Below are positions 50,295 to 62,900 of a stretch of DNA of 64,000 nucleotides, in pieces (the first letter of the stretch is position 1; the number at the start of each line of letters is the position of its first letter). The notes beneath the pieces are model-generated. The model saw nothing but the letters and a program-made list of their open reading frames with translations, did not search any database and was not told the origin of the DNA. The stretch covers positions 765,501 through 829,500 of the forward strand of contig JBBPEB010000025.1 in the NCBI GenBank assembly GCA_039096225.1, written 5' to 3'. Origin of the DNA: Blastocystis sp. Blastoise. Its lineage: Eukaryota > Sar > Bigyra > Opalinata > Blastocystidae. Position numbers and translations under genes: made by a program.

Positions 50295-51770
50295 AATAGA
50301 ATATAATGTGTATTAAATATATGTACAAAAAATCGATTTAACACCATTGCATCTTATCAATACTTGAACTCTTCTACCAAGAATGGTAGTATTATTATTT
50401 AAAAAATATAGATATCAAAAAATAAATTATAAAATAATTTAGTTTTTAATATATTATATTTAAAAATATATTTAAATAGATATACAAAATTTATAAAAGA
50501 AAACGATTTATAATAATTAATAATTAATAATACAGTTATGGTGTATTAAATATGGGATATATATAAATATTAAAAGATTATGCAGCATTCACAATTTGTG
50601 TTGCATTTTATTGTATTTTTGGTAATTATTTGAAAAAAATATGTTTTTATGAGAATTAATAGTATTTTTCGCAGCTTTCATGATACATCATATTATAATA
50701 ATGTCAATAATATGTTGCCGCTTTTAAACAGCTCCATTTTAGTTTAGCTAAAAAAGAAAAATGGTTATTGTTGAAATGTTTTTATGTAACATTAAATATT
50801 TATTTATGAAAGAGTCCAAGATTTGGCATATTTTCAAAAAGTATCATAATTTTAATATTGTAATATATTTTCTACTGTATTCAGAATTATATAGTAATAA
50901 CTTTTTTTTCAACATTATATTTTTATAAAATAATGATTCTGGATGTAAAATAAAAAAACAACGCAAATATATATTAAACAGAAAAATACCTAAGCAAAAA
51001 TATAAAAATTGTTAAATATACAAGAATTATTACAGTTTAAAAAGAAAATATTATGAATAGACTGTTTGTTTTTAAGTTTAATGTTTTCATAATATTTATA
51101 ATGATTTTTATTGTCAGATTATGGGACATTATTTACAGGTTTTTTATCATTTTAAAAACTCTAATTGATTTTTGTAAGTGGAACGATAAATGTTGCCAAC
51201 TACTTTGTGAATATAAGATATTCTACGGTGAATGCTTAATAATTATTGACCAATACCTAAGATAGTATAAGGTATACAAAATGCCATTATTGTCTAAAAT
51301 CTAACTATGAATAGCTAGAGCTCGATGCCTATTATGCAATTGTGTGGAGTAGAAGTACTATAAATTATACATTTTTCATATTTGCCATGAATAAAAAAGA
51401 TTTGAAGAATAGTTAGATGAATTAATAATAACAATCCTTTCTAATGTCAATGGACAGAATTGTTATATGACAATTGTTGACAATATTGTGATACTTGCAA
51501 CACTTTTTTTTGGCAGTGTAATTTCTATTGTTTTATTGATCCACATCAATTTTTTCTGAAGAAACAATAAATTATTGTCATGACAGAGAACTCGTTAGAA
51601 TTGTCAATCTTGTCAATTATTCTAATGGATTGTCTATTGGACGACTTCAATGAATCAATATATATCATTATTTATTTATTCTCGTTTTTTTATAGAGTAT
51701 TAAAATACTAAAAGAAGACTCTATTGTATTATTTAATTATTTAGACTCATTCTCAATATTATAACTGTAT
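50295..51770. other. Intergenic, repeat relics
   Basis: AT-rich with no gene. A stretch at about 51556-51650 containing tgtcatgacagagaactcg is an imperfect inverse of about 52930-53010, suggesting another decayed dispersed repeat family. The missing 5' part of the transposase was not found here. Confidence 0.45.
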
Positions 51771-51778
51771 TCAATTGG

Positions 51779-51959
51779 CAGAGCCTTCCATCCCTTTTGT
51801 GACAGTTGCCATGACAATAGCTGACTGTCACTTTCAACCTGACTTAAATTGACTTAGTCATAAAAATTTAAAATTACACTGTCAAAAATAAATATTTTGT
51901 CACAAATTTTGGTGACAATTGCCATATGGCAAAAAAAAAGGGCCTCAGGGAAGGGGCTG
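51779..51959 (+). mobile_element. MITE copy 1, 181 bp, hAT-type
   Basis: Left end CAGAGCCTTCC, right end GGAAGGGGCTG (inverse CAGCCCCTTCC), so the terminal inverted repeats match except for two bases. TCAATTGG is duplicated exactly on both sides (51771-51778 and 51960-51967). No coding capacity. Interior carries GTGACAGTTGCCATGACAAT and TTGGTGACAATTGCCATATG. Confidence 0.93.
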
Positions 51960-52205
51960 TCAATTGGTTTATGCTAAATATAACACATCACATACTTCTA
52001 GAGTAATATATAAACATTAAATATAATATGTTTGACACATTTTTATACATATTAGAATTATTCTTTTCATTATAATGCTTTTTAATTACATGATTCTTAT
52101 TCTTTTATAATTAATAATTTTTCTATGGGTTATATAAGTCTTATGAAGATAATATATTTTGCAATAGATTATCATGATTAGTTTTAAACATAATTCGATT
52201 GAAAT
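51960..52205. other. Spacer between two MITEs
   Basis: About 240 bp of unique AT-rich sequence. Its two edges are the inner target duplications of the flanking MITEs. Confidence 0.8.
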
Positions 52206-52386
52206 CAGCCCCTTCCCTGAGGCCCTTTTTTTTTGCCATATGGCAATTGTCACCAAAATTTGTGATAAAATATTTATTTTTGACAGTGTAATTTTAAATT
52301 TTTATGACTAAGTCAATTTAAGTCAGGTTGAAAGTGACAGTCAGCTATTGTCATGGCAACTGTCACAAAAGGGAGGGAAGCCTCTG
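52206..52386 (-). mobile_element. MITE copy 2, 181 bp, inverted
   Basis: Inverse of copy 1 over its whole 181 bp with a few substitutions. It starts CAGCCCCTTCC and ends GGGAAGCCTCTG. It is flanked by its own perfect 8-bp duplication ATTGAAAT (52198-52205 and 52387-52394), so it inserted independently of copy 1. Confidence 0.93.
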
Positions 52387-52394
52387 ATTGAAAT

Positions 52395-53961
52395 AGTTGT
52401 TATTAATGTATGAAAACAATACATTGATTAATAAATATTAGTAAGGATACTTTTCATATATATGATTCTGATATTTTTTATTATGTATTGCTAAGACTTT
52501 ATTAGAAGTCACTATTTGACTTAAGAATGATTTTGGTATTATATACTTTGTATTAGTATATATAAAAAAAAAAAACAATAGATTTAAAAAATTCATATTA
52601 GATATATTAGAAAATAATTGTTAGATACTAATCCTAATTGTGTATTTAACTAAAAAAAGAAATAAACTAGAAATTTAAAAAACTTCATACAACTTTATTA
52701 TATATTTAACATTAATGGTTGTGCTATATATTATGCTTGCATTTCATCAAACTATACTTCATTTTATAGGATAGAAATATAAACCAATAGAATTATTATT
52801 GTAATATTGAAGATATAGATAAAATAGTGTATAATACTTTTCAATACCATAAGTTGATTAAAAATATATATATATGAAATAAGAGAATAATAGAATGAAC
52901 AAGCTAATAATACATGATGCAGGTTGCCCAATAGAAAAATTCTAATGATAGAATTGACATAATTGATGACTCTAGTAAATTCTCTGTCATGAGAACTATC
53001 AGATAGTGTTCTTGTAATTACCAAGAACATGATGTGAAAACTCATTTAATAGTAGATGCTTAGAAATGGAGACAGCAGTTGCTAAATGTGTCACATACTG
53101 ATTGGTTGCAACTTTTGAACCGCTCAATTTAATTACAAAAATCGATAGATTGGTGAAATAATATATGCAATATATATATATAAAATTTTACATATTTTTA
53201 ATATTTCTTTTTGCAAACAATATATTAAAGGTATAACTCGTTTTATTGTGATATATAAAAATATATTTAAACAAATAAATTATAAAAAAATGACATTTAC
53301 AATAAAACATCTTGATGTTTACACCAATCAATTAAATAAAGACCTGGAAACGTCTAATCAAATAGTAAAAAAAAAGTGTCTCACGATTATACGTTGATAG
53401 AAACATAGTCTTTAAGAAATTTATATTTTTGTTGTAGAAGTAATATTGTCGAACATCATTTATTGATATAGAGGCACATCGCAAAAGAAATAATAACAGT
53501 AAGAATTGTTGAGAAATGTGTAAATGTAATGAAAAGTAATCATAAATATATTTATAAGCGTCTTTGAATCTGAACAAAACAGAGTTAGCAGTTATAATGA
53601 TGGATAAATGATAAAGAAGCTAATTGCTTTGAGAATGAGCATCTCGTTGCCATGAGAATTGTCTTTTTATATAAAAATTCAGAAATCTCTTTAACATATT
53701 TAGCTCTATTGAAAATAATATAATACTTTTTAATTAGATAAAATAGAAAAAAATTAAGAATCATTTCCAAAAGTCACATGTTAAGAAATCAAAGAAAAGA
53801 TTTGATTGGAGAGAAATTAATTAAGTTTCAAATTTTTATTTTTCTTATGTAGTTGTAGCTAGTTGATTAATTATTTCCTATCTATTTCCCGATATAGTGT
53901 ATATAAATAGAGTTATACATGCATCTAATACTATATTAACATATAGGAAAAAAAAATCAAA
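52395..53961. other. Intergenic upstream of the giant repeat gene
   Basis: AT-rich with no gene recognised. At 53105-53125 a solo end ttgcaacttttgaaccgctc matches the hAT terminal repeat and may be the far terminus of the original autonomous element, though its last bases are changed. The promoter of the plus-strand repeat gene should be in the final few hundred bases. A TATA-like tatataaa lies near 53902. Confidence 0.45.
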
Positions 53962-56900
53962 ATGCAAAATTTCAAAACGGCCATCTTTTTGTTATGGCTA
54001 TTCTTTATTCCAGGCTTTTGCAATGAATTAAATAGCACCAAATCTGTTATTTACAAAAATAAAAATATAAACACGTTTCTTGTTGTTGAACCAGATAATG
54101 AGTACTGTCCACCAGGTATATTTTTATTAAAATTATTCTAATGAAGTTAGGCTCTTATTATGATGGATCTTTATGTATACAATGTCATGATGGTAACTAA
54201 TTACTTAAATATTATTTATTAATTTAGGTTTTTATTCGTCGGAGAGTGTTCCAATGAGCGACGAATACATATCTGACAATTGTCCAGAGTTATGTCCAGA
54301 GTTTTATTATTGTCCAGATGGTATAGTTTATATTTGTTAATTTCTTATAATTTTAGGTACTTCATCGCTTGAATCCGCAATAGAATGTTCAAATGAAGGC
54401 TATTACTGTCCTATAGGATCAAGTAATATCACTGCTGTATATATTTATTGTTTAAACTATAATATTTAGGTTCCAAATGGATATTATGCAAATACAATAT
54501 CAGACGGTATAAAAACGTTATACGGAGATATATCAATATGCAAAAGAGGTATATTTGTAAAGAATATAATATTTATATAAATATAGGACATTATTGTTCA
54601 TCAGGTATACTTAATAAGTGTCCAAAAGGAACATTTAGAACAATTACAGGAGGAAAAACAATAAATGATTGTGAGAAATGTGCAGCCGGCACATATAGTA
54701 CCACTTTAGGAAGATCTACAAAATGTACGTTGAAATGTTTAGAAGGTTATTATTGTTTAGAAGGATCTATATCATCAATTGAAAATGAATGTGGTAATGC
54801 AAATGTATATTGTCCTTTAGGTTCTTCTTCTCCTATTAATGTTCCTTTAGGTTCTTATTCTATTCCTCTTGATGTTAATTCTACAATTCGTTCTAATTTT
54901 GTTATTTGTGAAGAAGGTAATTATTGTATAGAAGGTATTAAATATTCTTGTCCATCTGGTTCTTATGGTAATGAAACTGGTCTTTATAATAATAATTGTA
55001 GTGGTAAATGTTTAGAAGGTTATTATTGTTTAGAAGGATCTATATCATCAATTGAAAATGAATGTGGTAATGCAAATGTATATTGTCCTTTAGGTTCTTC
55101 TTCTCCTATTAATGTTCCTTTAGGTTCTTATTCTATTCCTCTTGATGTTAATTCTACAATTCGTTCTAATTTTGTTATTTGTGAAGAAGGTAATTATTGT
55201 ATAGAAGGTATTAAATATTCTTGTCCATCTGGTTCTTATGGTAATGAAACTGGTCTTTATAATAATAATTGTAGTGGTAAATGTTTAGAAGGTTATTATT
55301 GTTTAGAAGGATCTATATCATCAATTGAAAATGAATGTGGTAATGCAAATGTATATTGTCCTTTAGGTTCTTCTTCTCCTATTAATGTTCCTTTAGGTTC
55401 TTATTCTATTCCTCTTGATGTTAATTCTACAATTCGTTCTAATTTTGTTATTTGTGAAGAAGGTAATTATTGTATAGAAGGTATTAAATATTCTTGTCCA
55501 TCTGGTTCTTATGGTAATGAAACTGGTCTTTATAATAATAATTGTAGTGGTAAATGTTTAGAAGGTTATTATTGTTTAGAAGGATCTATATCATCAATTG
55601 AAAATGAATGTGGTAATGCAAATGTATATTGTCCTTTAGGTTCTTCTTCTCCTATTAATGTTCCTTTAGGTTCTTATTCTATTCCTCTTGATGTTAATTC
55701 TACAATTCGTTCTAATTTTGTTATTTGTGAAGAAGGTAATTATTGTATAGAAGGTATTAAATATTCTTGTCCATCTGGTTCTTATGGTAATGAAACTGGT
55801 CTTTATAATAATAATTGTAGTGGTAAATGTTTAGAAGGTTATTATTGTTTAGAAGGATCTATATCATCAATTGAAAATGAATGTGGTAATGCAAATGTAT
55901 ATTGTCCTTTAGGTTCTTCTTCTCCTATTAATGTTCCTTTAGGTTCTTATTCTATTCCTCTTGATGTTAATTCTACAATTCGTTCTAATTTTGTTATTTG
56001 TGAAGAAGGTAATTATTGTATAGAAGGTATTAAATATTCTTGTCCATCTGGTTCTTATGGTAATGAAACTGGTCTTTATAATAATAATTGTAGTGGTAAA
56101 TGTTTAGAAGGTTATTATTGTTTAGAAGGATCTATATCATCAATTGAAAATGAATGTGGTAATGCAAATGTATATTGTCCTTTAGGTTCTTCTTCTCCTA
56201 TTAATGTTCCTTTAGGTTCTTATTCTATTCCTCTTGATGTTAATTCTACAATTCGTTCTAATTTTGTTATTTGTGAAGAAGGTAATTATTGTATAGAAGG
56301 TATTAAATATTCTTGTCCATCTGGTTCTTATGGTAATGAAACTGGTCTTTATAATAATAATTGTAGTGGTAAATGTTTAGAAGGTTATTATTGTTTAGAA
56401 GGATCTATATCATCAATTGAAAATGAATGTGGTAATGCAAATGTATATTGTCCTTTAGGTTCTTCTTCTCCTATTAATGTTCCTTTAGGTTCTTATTCTA
56501 TTCCTCTTGATGTTAATTCTACAATTCGTTCTAATTTTGTTATTTGTGAAGAAGGTAATTATTGTATAGAAGGTATTAAATATTCTTGTCCATCTGGTTC
56601 TTATGGTAATGAAACTGGTCTTTATAATAATAATTGTAGTGGTAAATGTTTAGAAGGTTATTATTGTTTAGAAGGATCTATATCATCAATTGAAAATGAA
56701 TGTGGTAATGCAAATGTATATTGTCCTTTAGGTTCTTCTTCTCCTATTAATGTTCCTTTAGGTTCTTATTCTATTCCTCTTGATGTTAATTCTACAATTC
56801 GTTCTAATTTTGTTATTTGTGAAGAAGGTAATTATTGTATAGAAGGTATTAAATATTCTTGTCCATCTGGTTCTTATGGTAATGAAACTGGTCTTTATAA

Positions 56901-59900
56901 TAATAATTGTAGTGGTAAATGTTTAGAAGGTTATTATTGTTTAGAAGGATCTATATCATCAATTGAAAATGAATGTGGTAATGCAAATGTATATTGTCCT
57001 TTAGGTTCTTCTTCTCCTATTAATGTTCCTTTAGGTTCTTATTCTATTCCTCTTGATGTTAATTCTACAATTCGTTCTAATTTTGTTATTTGTGAAGAAG
57101 GTAATTATTGTATAGAAGGTATTAAATATTCTTGTCCATCTGGTTCTTATGGTAATGAAACTGGTCTTTATAATAATAATTGTAGTGGTAAATGTTTAGA
57201 AGGTTATTATTGTTTAGAAGGATCTATATCATCAATTGAAAATGAATGTGGTAATGCAAATGTATATTGTCCTTTAGGTTCTTCTTCTCCTATTAATGTT
57301 CCTTTAGGTTCTTATTCTATTCCTCTTGATGTTAATTCTACAATTCGTTCTAATTTTGTTATTTGTGAAGAAGGTAATTATTGTATAGAAGGTATTAAAT
57401 ATTCTTGTCCATCTGGTTCTTATGGTAATGAAACTGGTCTTTATAATAATAATTGTAGTGGTAAATGTTTAGAAGGTTATTATTGTTTAGAAGGATCTAT
57501 ATCATCAATTGAAAATGAATGTGGTAATGCAAATGTATATTGTCCTTTAGGTTCTTCTTCTCCTATTAATGTTCCTTTAGGTTCTTATTCTATTCCTCTT
57601 GATGTTAATTCTACAATTCGTTCTAATTTTGTTATTTGTGAAGAAGGTAATTATTGTATAGAAGGTATTAAATATTCTTGTCCATCTGGTTCTTATGGTA
57701 ATGAAACTGGTCTTTATAATAATAATTGTAGTGGTAAATGTTTAGAAGGTTATTATTGTTTAGAAGGATCTATATCATCAATTGAAAATGAATGTGGTAA
57801 TGCAAATGTATATTGTCCTTTAGGTTCTTCTTCTCCTATTAATGTTCCTTTAGGTTCTTATTCTATTCCTCTTGATGTTAATTCTACAATTCGTTCTAAT
57901 TTTGTTATTTGTGAAGAAGGTAATTATTGTATAGAAGGTATTAAATATTCTTGTCCATCTGGTTCTTATGGTAATGAAACTGGTCTTTATAATAATAATT
58001 GTAGTGGTAAATGTTTAGAAGGTTATTATTGTTTAGAAGGATCTATATCATCAATTGAAAATGAATGTGGTAATGCAAATGTATATTGTCCTTTAGGTTC
58101 TTCTTCTCCTATTAATGTTCCTTTAGGTTCTTATTCTATTCCTCTTGATGTTAATTCTACAATTCGTTCTAATTTTGTTATTTGTGAAGAAGGTAATTAT
58201 TGTATAGAAGGTATTAAATATTCTTGTCCATCTGGTTCTTATGGTAATGAAACTGGTCTTTATAATAATAATTGTAGTGGTAAATGTTTAGAAGGTTATT
58301 ATTGTTTAGAAGGATCTATATCATCAATTGAAAATGAATGTGGTAATGCAAATGTATATTGTCCTTTAGGTTCTTCTTCTCCTATTAATGTTCCTTTAGG
58401 TTCTTATTCTATTCCTCTTGATGTTAATTCTACAATTCGTTCTAATTTTGTTATTTGTGAAGAAGGTAATTATTGTATAGAAGGTATTAAATATTCTTGT
58501 CCATCTGGTTCTTATGGTAATGAAACTGGTCTTTATAATAATAATTGTAGTGGTAAATGTTTAGAAGGTTATTATTGTTTAGAAGGATCTATATCATCAA
58601 TTGAAAATGAATGTGGTAATGCAAATGTATATTGTCCTTTAGGTTCTTCTTCTCCTATTAATGTTCCTTTAGGTTCTTATTCTATTCCTCTTGATGTTAA
58701 TTCTACAATTCGTTCTAGTTTTGTTATTTGTGAAGAAGGTAATTATTGTATAGAAGGTATTAAATATTCTTGTCCATCTGGTTCTTATGGTAATGAAACT
58801 GGTCTTTATAATAATAATTGTAGTGGTAAATGTTTAGAAGGTTATTATTGTTTAGAAGGATCTATATCATCAATTGAAAATGAATGTGGTAATGCAAATG
58901 TATATTGTCCTTTAGGTTCTTCTTCTCCTATTAATGTTCCTTTAGGTTCTTATTCTATTCCTCTTGATGTTAATTCTACAATTCGTTCTAATTTTGTTAT
59001 TTGTGAAGAAGGTAATTATTGTATAGAAGGTATTAAATATTCTTGTCCATCTGGTTCTTATGGTAATGAAACTGGTCTTTATAATAATAATTGTAGTGGT
59101 AAATGTTTAGAAGGTTATTATTGTTTAGAAGGATCTATATCATCAATTGAAAATGAATGTGGTAATGCAAATGTATATTGTCCTTTAGGTTCTTCTTCTC
59201 CTATTAATGTTCCTTTAGGTTCTTATTCTATTCCTCTTGATGTTAATTCTACAATTCGTTCTAATTTTGTTATTTGTGAAGAAGGTAATTATTGTATAGA
59301 AGGTATTAAATATTCTTGTCCATCTGGTTCTTATGGTAATGAAACTGGTCTTTATAATAATAATTGTAGTGGTAAATGTTTAGAAGGTTATTATTGTTTA
59401 GAAGGATCTATATCATCAATTGAAAATGAATGTGGTAATGCAAATGTATATTGTCCTTTAGGTTCTTCTTCTCCTATTAATGTTCCTTTAGGTTCTTATT
59501 CTATTCCTCTTGATGTTAATTCTACAATTCGTTCTAATTTTGTTATTTGTGAAGAAGGTAATTATTGTATAGAAGGTATTAAATATTCTTGTCCATCTGG
59601 TTCTTATGGTAATGAAACTGGTCTTTATAATAATAATTGTAGTGGTAAATGTTTAGAAGGTTATTATTGTTTAGAAGGATCTATATCATCAATTGAAAAT
59701 GAATGTGGTAATGCAAATGTATATTGTCCTTTAGGTTCTTCTTCTCCTATTAATGTTCCTTTAGGTTCTTATTCTATTCCTCTTGATGTTAATTCTACAA
59801 TTCGTTCTAATTTTGTTATTTGTGAAGAAGGTAATTATTGTATAGAAGGTATTAAATATTCTTGTCCATCTGGTTCTTATGGTAATGAAACTGGTCTTTA

Positions 59901-62900
59901 TAATAATAATTGTAGTGGTAAATGTTTAGAAGGTTATTATTGTTTAGAAGGATCTATATCATCAATTGAAAATGAATGTGGTAATGCAAATGTATATTGT
60001 CCTTTAGGTTCTTCTTCTCCTATTAATGTTCCTTTAGGTTCTTATTCTATTCCTCTTGATGTTAATTCTACAATTCGTTCTAATTTTGTTATTTGTGAAG
60101 AAGGTAATTATTGTATAGAAGGTATTAAATATTCTTGTCCATCTGGTTCTTATGGTAATGAAACTGGTCTTTATAATAATAATTGTAGTGGTAAATGTTT
60201 AGAAGGTTATTATTGTTTAGAAGGATCTATATCATCAATTGAAAATGAATGTGGTAATGCAAATGTATATTGTCCTTTAGGTTCTTCTTCTCCTATTAAT
60301 GTTCCTTTAGGTTCTTATTCTATTCCTCTTGATGTTAATTCTACAATTCGTTCTAATTTTGTTATTTGTGAAGAAGGTAATTATTGTATAGAAGGTATTA
60401 AATATTCTTGTCCATCTGGTTCTTATGGTAATGAAACTGGTCTTTATAATAATAATTGTAGTGGTAAATGTTTAGAAGGTTATTATTGTTTAGAAGGATC
60501 TATATCATCAATTGAAAATGAATGTGGTAATGCAAATGTATATTGTCCTTTAGGTTCTTCTTCTCCTATTAATGTTCCTTTAGGTTCTTATTCTATTCCT
60601 CTTGATGTTAATTCTACAATTCGTTCTAATTTTGTTATTTGTGAAGAAGGTAATTATTGTATAGAAGGTATTAAATATTCTTGTCCATCTGGTTCTTATG
60701 GTAATGAAACTGGTCTTTATAATAATAATTGTAGTGGTAAATGTTTAGAAGGTTATTATTGTTTAGAAGGATCTATATCATCAATTGAAAATGAATGTGG
60801 TAATGCAAATGTATATTGTCCTTTAGGTTCTTCTTCTCCTATTAATGTTCCTTTAGGTTCTTATTCTATTCCTCTTGATGTTAATTCTACAATTCGTTCT
60901 AATTTTGTTATTTGTGAAGAAGGTAATTATTGTATAGAAGGTATTAAATATTCTTGTCCATCTGGTTCTTATGGTAATGAAACTGGTCTTTATAATAATA
61001 ATTGTAGTGGTAAATGTTTAGAAGGTTATTATTGTTTAGAAGGATCTATATCATCAATTGAAAATGAATGTGGTAATGCAAATGTATATTGTCCTTTAGG
61101 TTCTTCTTCTCCTATTAATGTTCCTTTAGGTTCTTATTCTATTCCTCTTGATGTTAATTCTACAATTCGTTCTAATTTTGTTATTTGTGAAGAAGGTAAT
61201 TATTGTATAGAAGGTATTAAATATTCTTGTCCATCTGGTTCTTATGGTAATGAAACTGGTCTTTATAATAATAATTGTAGTGGTAAATGTTTAGAAGGTT
61301 ATTATTGTTTAGAAGGATCTATATCATCAATTGAAAATGAATGTGGTAATGCAAATGTATATTGTCCTTTAGGTTCTTCTTCTCCTATTAATGTTCCTTT
61401 AGGTTCTTATTCTATTCCTCTTGATGTTAATTCTACAATTCGTTCTAATTTTGTTATTTGTGAAGAAGGTAATTATTGTATAGAAGGTATTAAATATTCT
61501 TGTCCATCTGGTTCTTATGGTAATGAAACTGGTCTTTATAATAATAATTGTAGTGGTAAATGTTTAGAAGGTTATTATTGTTTAGAAGGATCTATATCAT
61601 CAATTGAAAATGAATGTGGTAATGCAAATGTATATTGTCCTTTAGGTTCTTCTTCTCCTATTAATGTTCCTTTAGGTTCTTATTCTATTCCTCTTGATGT
61701 TAATTCTACAATTCGTTCTAATTTTGTTATTTGTGAAGAAGGTAATTATTGTATAGAAGGTATTAAATATTCTTGTCCATCTGGTTCTTATGGTAATGAA
61801 ACTGGTCTTTATAATAATAATTGTAGTGGTAAATGTTTAGAAGGTTATTATTGTTTAGAAGGATCTATATCATCAATTGAAAATGAATGTGGTAATGCAA
61901 ATGTATATTGTCCTTTAGGTTCTTCTTCTCCTATTAATGTTCCTTTAGGTTCTTATTCTATTCCTCTTGATGTTAATTCTACAATTCGTTCTAATTTTGT
62001 TATTTGTGAAGAAGGTAATTATTGTATAGAAGGTATTAAATATTCTTGTCCATCTGGTTCTTATGGTAATGAAACTGGTCTTTATAATAATAATTGTAGT
62101 GGTAAATGTTTAGAAGGTTATTATTGTTTAGAAGGATCTATATCATCAATTGAAAATGAATGTGGTAATGCAAATGTATATTGTCCTTTAGGTTCTTCTT
62201 CTCCTATTAATGTTCCTTTAGGTTCTTATTCTATTCCTCTTGATGTTAATTCTACAATTCGTTCTAATTTTGTTATTTGTGAAGAAGGTAATTATTGTAT
62301 AGAAGGTATTAAATATTCTTGTCCATCTGGTTCTTATGGTAATGAAACTGGTCTTTATAATAATAATTGTAGTGGTAAATGTTTAGAAGGTTATTATTGT
62401 TTAGAAGGATCTATATCATCAATTGAAAATGAATGTGGTAATGCAAATGTATATTGTCCTTTAGGTTCTTCTTCTCCTATTAATGTTCCTTTAGGTTCTT
62501 ATTCTATTCCTCTTGATGTTAATTCTACAATTCGTTCTAATTTTGTTATTTGTGAAGAAGGTAATTATTGTATAGAAGGTATTAAATATTCTTGTCCATC
62601 TGGTTCTTATGGTAATGAAACTGGTCTTTATAATAATAATTGTAGTGGTAAATGTTTAGAAGGTTATTATTGTTTAGAAGGATCTATATCATCAATTGAA
62701 AATGAATGTGGTAATGCAAATGTATATTGTCCTTTAGGTTCTTCTTCTCCTATTAATGTTCCTTTAGGTTCTTATTCTATTCCTCTTGATGTTAATTCTA
62801 CAATTCGTTCTAATTTTGTTATTTGTGAAGAAGGTAATTATTGTATAGAAGGTATTAAATATTCTTGTCCATCTGGTTCTTATGGTAATGAAACTGGTCT

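Noticed and set aside
52764-53770. Minus-strand frames considered as the missing N-terminus of the hAT transposase
   Set aside because: No BED zinc-finger Cys/His pattern and no similarity to the transposase blocks.
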